64,000 bases of DNA, taken from assembly GCA_022509185.1 (NCBI GenBank), contig JAFLTS010000009.1:29176-93175 (forward strand), read 5' to 3'. The DNA is from Muribaculaceae bacterium (GTDB lineage: Bacteria > Bacteroidota > Bacteroidia > Bacteroidales > Muribaculaceae). Below, one piece after another: positions 18,544-27,164 of the stretch (the first letter of the stretch is position 1; the number at the start of each line of letters is the position of its first letter). The position numbers and the translations under genes are program-made. Under the pieces are notes generated by a model that saw only the letters and a program-made list of their open reading frames with translations, ran no database searches and had not been told where the DNA came from.

Positions 18544-20148
18544 ATGAAAACAATATATAAATCACTAATCGCGGCCATAGTCTTGATGCCTACACTGAGT
18601 TCCTGCGTGGAAGAGGTGTTCCCTCAAGGCAGTACGGTCACTGAAGGACAATTGGGAGAGAGTGCAGAAGCTACCGAGTCGCTGGTATTTGGTATGACCT
18701 CCTATTTCAATAACATTGGGATACTGGGTCGTGACCTATCCTACGACTGGGGATATGGCTCACTGATGCATATGCGTGACGTCATGACTGAACAGATGTC
18801 TATCCAGGAAAGTGGATACGACTGGTATTCTTCCTGGTCGCAGTGCACCTATATTGGCCCTAACTATGCCTCTACCCAGTTTATCTGGAATTTCTATACC
18901 AAATTAGTGCTGACTACCAATAACGCAATAGCAGCTATCAATCCGGAGACGGCTACCGGACAGCAACTGTGTTACCTCGGTATCGCTTATGCTTTCAGGG
19001 CAAATCATTATCTCGATATGGCCCGAATGTATGAATATCTTCCTACCGACGTCACCAGCCCTATTACTCCGGAAGGCAACGATGTAACCTATTATACAGT
19101 ACCTATCGTGACTCAAGAAACCACGGAAGAGGAATCAAGAAAGAACTATCGTGCAAAAAGAGAAGATATGTATGAGTTTATTCTGGAAGATCTTCAGCAT
19201 GCTGAGGAATATATCCAGGAAGGAACCGTACCGTCTAAGAACCAGCCTAACCTTGCTGTGGTTTACGGTCTTTACGCACGTCTTTTCATGTGGGTTGAAG
19301 ATTATCCGAACGCAGCCAAATATGCTCGTCTGGCGATAGACAATTTCAGCGGTTATCCCACTACCCAGGAACAGTGGCTTGACTTGACTACAGGCTTCAA
19401 TTCTATAAGCACGCCGTCATGGATGTGGGGTTCAAGTCAGATCAAAGAAGACAGCTCAGTGCAGTCCCGTTATGATAACTGGACTTCATGGGTAAGTAAT
19501 GAAGCACTCTTTGGCTATACCGGTCTTGAGGGTGGCCCGATTATGATGATAAATAAAGCAAGCTATGACAGGATAAATAATGCAGACTTCCGTAAATTAT
19601 CTTATATAGCTCCGAAAGGATCTGAATTATCAGGCAAGGAACCGGTGATAGACCCGTCTTTCAGGACATCGCTCCCCACTTACTCTTCATTGAAGTTCCG
19701 TCCTGCCCAGGGTAATGTCAGTGATTATCTCACAGGTGCTGCATCAGATTATCCTTTGATGCGTGTCGAGGAGATGTATTTTATCGAAGCTGAGGCTGTA
19801 GAACACTCAAATCCGGGACAGGGAAAAGCTCTGCTCGAATCTTTCATGCAGACTTATCGTTATTCCTCTTACACTTGTACTTCAGCTAACGTTATCGAAG
19901 AGATTTTCTTCCAGAAAGCTATCGAGTTGTGGGGAGAGGGACAAACTTACTTTGACCTAAAGAGACTCGGCTATTCTGTAAAAAGGAACTATGACGGCAC
20001 CAACTTCTATTCATTGACAGCCATCAATACAACCGGACGTCCCGCTTGGCTGAACTTCTGCTTTGTTCAGACAGAGCCCAATAACAATGAGGGCCTCAGA
20101 GGCTGGAATAATCCTGACCCGTCTGACCTTTATGACACAAACTTATAA
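18544..20148 (+). CDS. SusD/RagB-family surface nutrient-binding lipoprotein
   Basis: Lid lipoprotein that captures ligand on the cell surface and delivers it to the SusC partner. The 534-residue protein has a lipoprotein signal with lipobox LSSC (C21), the SusD-like N-terminal region (FIWNFYTKLVLTTNNAIAAI) and TPR-like helices (CYLGIAYAFRANHYLDMARMYEY). The C-terminal SusD domain includes YPLMRVEEMYFIEAEAV and IFFQKAIELWGEGQTYFDLKRLG. The length is typical. It lies in one transcription unit with the SusC-like gene and the following lipoprotein. Confidence 0.95.
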   Translation: MKTIYKSLIAAIVLMPTLSSCVEEVFPQGSTVTEGQLGESAEATESLVFGMTSYFNNIGILGRDLSYDWGYGSLMHMRDVMTEQMSIQESGYDWYSSWSQCTYIGPNYASTQFIWNFYTKLVLTTNNAIAAINPETATGQQLCYLGIAYAFRANHYLDMARMYEYLPTDVTSPITPEGNDVTYYTVPIVTQETTEEESRKNYRAKREDMYEFILEDLQHAEEYIQEGTVPSKNQPNLAVVYGLYARLFMWVEDYPNAAKYARLAIDNFSGYPTTQEQWLDLTTGFNSISTPSWMWGSSQIKEDSSVQSRYDNWTSWVSNEALFGYTGLEGGPIMMINKASYDRINNADFRKLSYIAPKGSELSGKEPVIDPSFRTSLPTYSSLKFRPAQGNVSDYLTGAASDYPLMRVEEMYFIEAEAVEHSNPGQGKALLESFMQTYRYSSYTCTSANVIEEIFFQKAIELWGEGQTYFDLKRLGYSVKRNYDGTNFYSLTAINTTGRPAWLNFCFVQTEPNNNEGLRGWNNPDPSDLYDTNL

Positions 20149-20175
20149 TTGTGACACCCATCAAATTTGAAAAGA

Positions 20176-22251
20176 ATGAAAAAAATAAATAAATATTTTA
20201 CCATAGCCGCGACGCTCGGTATGGGACTATTGGGTCTAAGCTCCTGCGACGAGAGCAAGGGCGTAGAATATGATCCTGCCAATCCGTTGCCGCGCGACCG
20301 AGTGGTTTATTTCGGTGAAGAGGCGGAAACATATTTTGAACTCATCGAAGACGACAATACAGTTATATTCCCGGTATATCGTAATTATACCGACGGTGAG
20401 TTAAGAGTTCCTATAAAAGTAACTCCTGCTGAAAACTATGAAGGTGAATCAGCCTATTCTTTCCCTTCTGAGGTTGTGTTTGCCGATGGAAGCGATTTCA
20501 CCACTTATACTGTGACTTACGATTATGATAAGGCAGAGAAGGGAGAGGAACAGACTTATTTTATCAATCTTGATGAAACTTACAGTTCACCTTATGTGCT
20601 CGATTATCTTAGTGTGACTCTTGTAAAACCGGCATGGGCTTATTATGGAGACGTTTACTTCGCTGACTATTTCATTGAGGTAGAAGGTACTTTCAGGATG
20701 TATCAGAATGAAATGAACACTGCCCAATATAGAATAGAAGCTCCTTATTTTGAAGCTACAGGCGATAGTAATTCATATTTCGTATTCCAGCTTATGGAAG
20801 AAGGAGAAGATTATGAAGTAGATTATTTTGGTGACCTGATGCCATTGCCTATCACCGGGCCAAATCAGGTAGGATACCAGCTCTGTTTGGCATATTCTAT
20901 GCAAGGATACGACTTCTATGCAGCTATGTCTGATGTATGGGGTGAAAACGGATTAGGTTACATTCCCACTACTAACGAATATAATTATGTAGTTGATTAT
21001 CAGGCTGATGGTGTAACGCCAAATGAAATACACCTGTCACCGATCTACATTTCTGTCGAAACTGCTTATCTTGGTGATCTGGAGGATTATTTGGAACAGG
21101 TAGTTATTGTATTCCCCGGAGGAACTGCTTCAGACACCACGCTTGAATTGGAAGTTGAGGGATTCACCCAGGATTATGATGAACTTATCGTAAACCTGAC
21201 AACCGTTGGTGCAGACCTTACATCAGTTAAATTGGCAGTCGGAGAAGGTACAAATGCTGACGCAGTGATTTCTGCAATCGAAGACGGCTCATTGGCTTCC
21301 ATAGAAGTTACTAAGGCCGGAACTGTTAACGTACCCTTCCCATATTCAGATCCGGGACGTTACACCCTGGCAGCTGTTGGATATGTAAATGACGAACCGA
21401 GAACCCAGATTTCCGGAACAGTTACCTTCACCACTTCAGATGAAGATAGCAATGCCGGTTGGAAGTCATTAGGTTATGTAAATTATACCGACGGTTATAT
21501 GTGTGCAAATCCGTTCTATTTCATAGAAAGAACTACAGAAAAAACTGTATTGACCTATCAAGTAGAGATACAGGAATACACAGAAGAGCCGGGATTATAC
21601 AGACTTGTAAATCCTTATGGAGAAGCATATCCTTATAATGATCCTGGAGACTACGATCCAAACTGGGACTGCTATGTATACATAGATGCAACGGTTCCTG
21701 ATCAGGTAGTGGTATTGGCATCAGAACAGACTCTGGATTGGGGTGATTTCGGTCTTGCATTTACATTAAGTTGGGCTGACTATTATCTCACATATGAGGA
21801 ATGGAGTGTAGAAGAGGTGGCAGAAGAAGATTATTTCGGAAGTTTGTCTGGCGGCAAGATCACTTTCCCGGCACAGGCATTGGCAGCTCAGTGGATTTTC
21901 ACAACCAGTGATCTGGAAGAATATAGCGACTATATCTTTGGAGCCAATGTCGTGATGGATTGGGAAACCTATCAGGCTAATGGAGCTAATGAAAATGCGG
22001 ATCCTTTCTTGAAGAACCCTGACGGAACGTTATATGCACCATTCTGTGTTGATCTGAATTCATTGACTCAGACACCGACTCCTTCTACAAGGAGCATGGG
22101 TATCACCAACGGATACAAATACTTAAAGACAAAGAGCATGGCATCTGCTAAACATGGTGTGAAACTTCCGAAGAAGACAATCTCTTCCAAGAAGAAAACA
22201 GCCAAAAAATTGCAGCCTAAATCAATCTTTGATTATAAAGCCCGCAAATAA
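20176..22251 (+). CDS. Surface lipoprotein of SusE/F position with Calx-beta-like start and Lys-rich tail
   Basis: Third gene of the SusC/D unit, 691 residues from ATG 20176 (a TTG nine bases earlier is less likely). It has a lipobox LSSC (C24), a Calx-beta-like beta-sandwich (VVYFGEEAETYFELIEDDN, about 35-150), further beta-rich acidic segments rich in Tyr, Asp and Glu, and an unusual basic C-terminus of about 50 residues (TKSMASAKHGVKLPKKTISS, KKKTAKK). Its position suggests an accessory ligand-binding protein. I do not recognise the central domains, and no catalytic motif is visible. The strongly basic tail on an otherwise acidic protein is odd. Confidence 0.75.
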   Translation: MKKINKYFTIAATLGMGLLGLSSCDESKGVEYDPANPLPRDRVVYFGEEAETYFELIEDDNTVIFPVYRNYTDGELRVPIKVTPAENYEGESAYSFPSEVVFADGSDFTTYTVTYDYDKAEKGEEQTYFINLDETYSSPYVLDYLSVTLVKPAWAYYGDVYFADYFIEVEGTFRMYQNEMNTAQYRIEAPYFEATGDSNSYFVFQLMEEGEDYEVDYFGDLMPLPITGPNQVGYQLCLAYSMQGYDFYAAMSDVWGENGLGYIPTTNEYNYVVDYQADGVTPNEIHLSPIYISVETAYLGDLEDYLEQVVIVFPGGTASDTTLELEVEGFTQDYDELIVNLTTVGADLTSVKLAVGEGTNADAVISAIEDGSLASIEVTKAGTVNVPFPYSDPGRYTLAAVGYVNDEPRTQISGTVTFTTSDEDSNAGWKSLGYVNYTDGYMCANPFYFIERTTEKTVLTYQVEIQEYTEEPGLYRLVNPYGEAYPYNDPGDYDPNWDCYVYIDATVPDQVVVLASEQTLDWGDFGLAFTLSWADYYLTYEEWSVEEVAEEDYFGSLSGGKITFPAQALAAQWIFTTSDLEEYSDYIFGANVVMDWETYQANGANENADPFLKNPDGTLYAPFCVDLNSLTQTPTPSTRSMGITNGYKYLKTKSMASAKHGVKLPKKTISSKKKTAKKLQPKSIFDYKARK

Positions 22252-22286
22252 GCAGAAAAAAAGCAAACAAGCAGAATAATAAACAC

Positions 22287-22316
22287 GAAGAGCCCGGTGA
22301 AAACCGGGCTCTTTTG
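22287..22316 (+). terminator. Terminator of the SusC/D-like operon
   Basis: AGAGCCCGGT-GAAA-ACCGGGCTCTTTT (22289-22314), a GNRA-like loop. The stem is identical to the terminator at 4079-4100. Confidence 0.92.
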
Positions 22317-22359
22317 GTTAAATCTTGTTAATGAAATTTTTATAAATGCTCTTTCTAAT

Positions 22360-22425
22360 TTAAATTTGTAACTTATAAGGTAGGCTTTCTTCGGTAGGAA
22401 AGAGGCAAAAAGTTTACAAATTTAA
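22360..22425. repeat. Inverted repeat enclosing the fimbrillin operon promoter box
   Basis: TTAAATTTGTAACTT (22360-22374) is the reverse complement of AAGTTTACAAATTTAA (22410-22425) apart from one inserted T. A shorter CTTTC/GAAAG repeat lies inside. Each arm contains TAAATTTG, so the two boxes point at each other. No recombinase is encoded nearby and the enclosed segment is only 35 bp. Confidence 0.6.
22361..22368 (+). promoter_or_regulatory. -7 box of the fimbrillin operon
   Basis: TAAATTTG followed by T, inside the left arm of the inverted repeat. The leader to the first start codon would be about 155 nt. Confidence 0.5.
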
Positions 22426-22531
22426 GGTTAAAGATGAAATTTGACCATTTCAAATCGGGGGAAGTTACATTCTTATAGACAAAACAATAAGTCCTAAGCA
22501 AAAATTTATTTGAAACGATAAGAAGAAAAGA

Positions 22532-24766
22532 GTGAGGAAAAGAATAAGGATATCAGGAATAACGGCATTTGCCGTTTTCATGTTATTATTGGGGCTTACC
22601 GGCTGTTCAGCCGATGAGCTTACCGATCATTCTTCTTCATCCGGTGAATCAACGGAGAATGTTGAAAATCGGAACTACAGTTACATAGCCTTTAATCTTA
22701 TTATAGAAGAGGATGAAAGAACCCGGGCGCCATACGATGCCGATTATGATGATGATGTAGGAGGATATACCTACAATAAAGGGTTGGCTTGGGAGAGGGC
22801 CTTATATTTTGAAGCGCCACGGGATCCTGACGAAGAGGAAGAGGAATACCGGGTGCCATGTCACTTTGCTGTATTGTTTAATCAGGATGGCTCAAGAAGA
22901 GGAGAGATAGTACCTTTGGATCTTTCCTTTAAAGAGGATTTAGAAAATGATCCGGTAACGGTATACGGTAAATTCTATGATCCCGAATCGGCTGACAATC
23001 CCTTTGAAAATGAATTTACAGGCACAGTCTGGGTGGTGTTGAATGCAAGTCCGGATATTTATACAGATGTAGTTACCGCGATAACAAAAGCTACCCCTTT
23101 GACCGAACTTCGTAAACTCGTATTGCAACCTTCCCCAAACAATAGCGATCCGGATAATTTCCTCTATCTTAAGGATGAAAAAGGGAAATATATAACAGAT
23201 GACTATGGCAACCGTTATCTTACCATGTCCTCTTCGATAATAGTTGACGGTGACAATACCCAACCGGCTGTAACCACTACTTCCGGTAAAAATGTGTTTC
23301 ATTTTTATGAAACAGAAGAAGATGCCCGGAATAATCCTACCTCTCTTTTTATTGAACGACTAACGGCAAAATACACAGTGCTCTTCAAAGGAGAAGATGG
23401 GCTCAAGTATTATCTTATATCCGAATATCTAATGGGAGCTTCAGAAGAGGGAGAGGAAGAGGAAACTCCGGGTACTGGAAATGAATTCAATCCGGTAAAA
23501 AATTTAATCCTTTATCCTTCAAAACATAAAAACGGTGAAATAAGAGCGGATGGAGAAATTACCCCTTTGAAATACGTAGTGAACTATAAGAGAAGTCCTT
23601 CGATAGGTAACAGAAATGAGGTGGATGTACAGACAACCACAGATTGGAAAGTCAATATTCTTGGTTGGGAAATAAACGGTATTGATTATGAAGAATATCT
23701 GTTTAAAACCATAGAGTCTGTCAATTATTTTGAAAACTGGAATATTGAACCCTATTCTTCCTATAGAAATTTCTGGGCCGAGGGAGTACATTACAACAAT
23801 GTGGCTTATCCTGACCAATACAGGAAGGTGGCCGGTTCAGGATTGAAGGATTTTGAAGAGACAATGAGGAATTCATCCACACTCAGATATTTTGATTTTG
23901 AGAGTCTGTCTCATAAAAATGTCAGAAAATATATACCGGAACACACTTATAATGTTTCCGTGCTTCAGGGAAAGGATTATACCTCCAGGGCATACATGCG
24001 GGCCGGTTCTCATCTTATAATGACGGCACAATTGCTGATTAACGGAATGGAATCCCGAAACCTTTATGAAAGGGGCTATCATAATGATAAGGGATATATC
24101 ACCTATAACAGTAATTTCGTTAACGACAAATACTTAATGAACGACATATATTGGCTTAAAGATGCCTATATGAATTATGTGATAGAGTATTTGGGATATT
24201 GGATGCTCACCGATGAGAATATAAAGCTTTTAGGTAATAATGACGGTAATTTTTATATTGATGACAAAGGTGTTAAACTTAAAGCTGATGCCTCTTCCTT
24301 TACAATAGAGAAAGCTGCATTATTGGGCGGAGATGCACTGGTATGGGTAAAACCTGTTGTTCCTCTCTATATTTTTAATCCTGATAAACCACAACAAGAG
24401 GGTTACGATGCCGATGGCTATAAGGAGTTGACCTTAGAACAATACACCACTCTGATGTTCGACCATCAAAACTATATGGCCTTATGCCTTAACGAGGGCC
24501 GGATGTATTACGCCAGTGGTTCATTTCATAATCTGACAACAAATTATACCACACCCAAGGTTGGTGATTATGGCACAGTCCGCAATAACTGGTATTATTT
24601 CACCGTTGAGGGAATAACCGTGCCGGGTACCCCGGTTTCAACTCCCGAACAGGAGATAATCCCGAATGTGGAGCCGGTTGTTAACGGTATGGGTGTGAGC
24701 ATGAAGCTTTTGGATTGGCATTATGAATTTGTTAATGTGGATATTAGTCATCAACGTCCCAAGTGA
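22532..24766 (+). CDS. Fimbrillin-like lipoprotein A (Mfa1-type C-terminus)
   Basis: Probable structural or accessory pilin of a Bacteroidetes type V pilus, 744 residues, GTG start. It has a lipoprotein signal with lipobox LTGC (C25). About 40 residues later an Arg-rich site EDERTRAP (R63, R65) fits the place where an Arg-specific protease trims pilins before donor-strand assembly. The middle has IERLTAKYTVLF, a fimbrillin core pattern. The C-terminus (VRNNWYYFTVEGITVPGTPV ... MKLLDWHYEFVNVDI) matches the Mfa1-type fimbrillin C-terminal domain. It is first of five co-directional genes and paralogous to the third. Its size is greater than classical Mfa1 (about 560 residues). Confidence 0.82.
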   Translation: MRKRIRISGITAFAVFMLLLGLTGCSADELTDHSSSSGESTENVENRNYSYIAFNLIIEEDERTRAPYDADYDDDVGGYTYNKGLAWERALYFEAPRDPDEEEEEYRVPCHFAVLFNQDGSRRGEIVPLDLSFKEDLENDPVTVYGKFYDPESADNPFENEFTGTVWVVLNASPDIYTDVVTAITKATPLTELRKLVLQPSPNNSDPDNFLYLKDEKGKYITDDYGNRYLTMSSSIIVDGDNTQPAVTTTSGKNVFHFYETEEDARNNPTSLFIERLTAKYTVLFKGEDGLKYYLISEYLMGASEEGEEEETPGTGNEFNPVKNLILYPSKHKNGEIRADGEITPLKYVVNYKRSPSIGNRNEVDVQTTTDWKVNILGWEINGIDYEEYLFKTIESVNYFENWNIEPYSSYRNFWAEGVHYNNVAYPDQYRKVAGSGLKDFEETMRNSSTLRYFDFESLSHKNVRKYIPEHTYNVSVLQGKDYTSRAYMRAGSHLIMTAQLLINGMESRNLYERGYHNDKGYITYNSNFVNDKYLMNDIYWLKDAYMNYVIEYLGYWMLTDENIKLLGNNDGNFYIDDKGVKLKADASSFTIEKAALLGGDALVWVKPVVPLYIFNPDKPQQEGYDADGYKELTLEQYTTLMFDHQNYMALCLNEGRMYYASGSFHNLTTNYTTPKVGDYGTVRNNWYYFTVEGITVPGTPVSTPEQEIIPNVEPVVNGMGVSMKLLDWHYEFVNVDISHQRPK

Positions 24767-24785
24767 ACCATAATAAAGATAAGAA

Positions 24786-27146
24786 ATGTTGAAAAATAAA
24801 ATAATATACTTTCTAATCTTCCTGTTCGCTATTGCAGGGTTTTCATGCACTGATGAAAAACTTGTGAAGGATAATACTTTATCTCCGGAAGAAGAGGAGG
24901 GATATTATTTAGCCACTACACTCAGTCTGCCCGCGATGACCAGAGCCGGCACTTCAACCGCTGCTTTTGAGGATCTTGAAGATTATATAGATCCGCAGCA
25001 GCTGAACCTTCTTTTCTTTTATGCAGACAATGAAAAGGCAAATAATGAAGACACGGACTTTTCAGGATACAATACACTCATAAAGCAGTTTAATGCCTCG
25101 GATTTATATATCATACCTATAGCTTCTCCTTTAGACGGATCATTAAAGAACTGGTATGTCAGAATTCCGGTCATTGATGAAACTTTTGCCCAGACACTTC
25201 GTCTACACGATTTCAAAGTAGTGGCCCTTGCCAACTGGAGCAAGGAAAAGGATATTGCAATCAATAAGGGAGATAACATTCACCTATTACATCACTTAAC
25301 TTCTGATACGGAATATAATAATAAGACGGCATTATCATTCTTAAAAGAGGGTACAGATAATATGGGTTTATATCAAATCTGGATTAATGATAATATCTCA
25401 GGGATAACAAAAGAAACAGCCTTGGATTGGATAAGAGATAACTGGTGTCCGGGTGATAAATATGTAAACGGTAAAGGCCGGGATTCAGAATTTTCCAATT
25501 ATCAGGACCTAAGGATCTTATGGAATTTCAATGCCGCCTATAACTATGATCCGGGAAGCACTGATAATTATGATCCGGAGGAGGATTTTGGGGAGGTTTA
25601 TGCCACAGAATGGGCTCAAAAAAATTATGATGATTTTCATTCATGGCTATCTGCTACAAATGCTACAACAAAACTATCGAACATAGGCCCTTTATCTTCA
25701 GATAACGGACGATTTAGTTTTATAGGGCTCCCGGAAGGGCAAACAGGAAACTCAGCCAAAAGAGGATCCAAAGGGGATGGTAAGACAGGCATTGTGCTTC
25801 CAAGTGGAGATAACTCAAAAAATGTCATCAAATTTATGATTCCGGCTTCCGGAACTTTGTTTGTGAAATGGGCGAGTGCCGACTCAAATGAAGCCGGCTT
25901 AAAGATTGAGAGAAGAAATAACATAGATGATAGCACAGCTAAAGATGTAATTTCATCAGAAACAACGGAAACAAAAACTGTTGACAGTGGTGAAATTACT
26001 TTGACAGGGGAGGCTGAACATATATGGATATACTGTGATAAAGGAAATGCCATCATATATGAAATCGAGTATGTACAAGGAAAGTATCTCTATGAAACCA
26101 ACAGATCAGCAGCTCCATTGAGCGATAATCAACTGATACCTATGTTTGGTTGTCAGCAATATGACAAACTTCAGGATTATTGGCGTCCGGGTACACTTTT
26201 TAATCTCTCAAACTATAACCGTATCAGTTCAACTAATGATTACGACAGCAAGGAGATATCTCTTCTCCGTTCAGTAGCCAAAGTGGAGTTGAAAATTCCG
26301 AAGTCGTTGAAGTCTCATCATGTCTACCTACGGTGTTCAAACAGACATTCACGATATGAACCGATGGATGTTTCTACACCTACTGATCTTATCTGGGCTG
26401 ATAATTCAATTAATGGAAAACATTCTGAAAAATGTGAATGGCATAAATTGATTGGACACGAACCGTTCTATGAACCCGGTGGTTCAGATTCCGATTTCAC
26501 TAAATATAAGCAAAAGTTAGCCTGGTATTACGGTTCGTGGAATGATGGGAGCGGGGAGATAGGAGGAGTGACAATACCGGCAAGCAATGCATATGGGAAC
26601 ACACCTACTGTTTCTCCTACAGATGCAACTAACTGGGATGGTTATCCTCATATAATAAATCCGCGGATACTAAGATCAGACTTTGCAGAATTTATATATA
26701 CGGGAGAGGCAGACGGTATCTATCACCGATATGTGATGTATGTTCCGGAAAAATTTGTAGACGACCCTAATAATACCGGTAAAATAGAGGATAATCCTAA
26801 GGTTTGCCATATTGAATTCCGTCGTGGTCCAAATGATGACGGTAAAAATGGAGACCCATGGAGTAATGTGGATGATGATAACTGTTACCGTATTTATTTT
26901 ACTAAAGACGGTTTCTATAATTATAACAACCAGGGATATCCTGATTTTAGAAAAGACGCAAACAACGTAGAGAGAAACTGGGAAAACTATTATGAACAGA
27001 ATACAGATATATTGAAACAGCATTGGCCGATAATACGAAACCATGTTTATTCTTTCACAGTTGGAGATGACGATCAGGTAGCAATTATTGTCAACCTGGA
27101 GGTTTTACCCTGGAAAAATGTTGAAGAGATGAATTATACCTGGTAA
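24786..27146 (+). CDS. Fimbrillin-like lipoprotein B with inserted beta-sandwich domain
   Basis: 786-residue lipoprotein of the fimbrillin superfamily. It has a lipobox GFSC (C21) and a probable Arg processing site PAMTRAGT (R53), followed by DLEDYIDPQQLNLLFFY, a FimA-like first strand region. Family core motifs are LIPMFGCQQYDKLQDYWRPG, LLRSVAKVELKIPKSL, EPMDVSTPTDLIW and the C-terminal NHVYSFTV ... VNLEVLPWKN. Residues about 335-428 form an apparent insertion (FMIPASGTLFVKWASADSNE ... EHIWIYCDKGNAIIYEIEY) resembling small sugar-binding-like beta-sandwiches of gut Bacteroidales proteins. It is paralogous to the fourth gene, which lacks the insertion. Role: probably minor or adhesive pilin. 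Confidence 0.78.
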   Translation: MLKNKIIYFLIFLFAIAGFSCTDEKLVKDNTLSPEEEEGYYLATTLSLPAMTRAGTSTAAFEDLEDYIDPQQLNLLFFYADNEKANNEDTDFSGYNTLIKQFNASDLYIIPIASPLDGSLKNWYVRIPVIDETFAQTLRLHDFKVVALANWSKEKDIAINKGDNIHLLHHLTSDTEYNNKTALSFLKEGTDNMGLYQIWINDNISGITKETALDWIRDNWCPGDKYVNGKGRDSEFSNYQDLRILWNFNAAYNYDPGSTDNYDPEEDFGEVYATEWAQKNYDDFHSWLSATNATTKLSNIGPLSSDNGRFSFIGLPEGQTGNSAKRGSKGDGKTGIVLPSGDNSKNVIKFMIPASGTLFVKWASADSNEAGLKIERRNNIDDSTAKDVISSETTETKTVDSGEITLTGEAEHIWIYCDKGNAIIYEIEYVQGKYLYETNRSAAPLSDNQLIPMFGCQQYDKLQDYWRPGTLFNLSNYNRISSTNDYDSKEISLLRSVAKVELKIPKSLKSHHVYLRCSNRHSRYEPMDVSTPTDLIWADNSINGKHSEKCEWHKLIGHEPFYEPGGSDSDFTKYKQKLAWYYGSWNDGSGEIGGVTIPASNAYGNTPTVSPTDATNWDGYPHIINPRILRSDFAEFIYTGEADGIYHRYVMYVPEKFVDDPNNTGKIEDNPKVCHIEFRRGPNDDGKNGDPWSNVDDDNCYRIYFTKDGFYNYNNQGYPDFRKDANNVERNWENYYEQNTDILKQHWPIIRNHVYSFTVGDDDQVAIIVNLEVLPWKNVEEMNYTW

Positions 27147-27164
27147 TAGCGTCTAGATATTTAT

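Noticed and set aside
22360..22425. Classical invertible phase-variation promoter
   Set aside because: The enclosed segment is only 35 bp, an arm has a one-base insertion and no site-specific recombinase is in the window. It is kept as an inverted repeat only.
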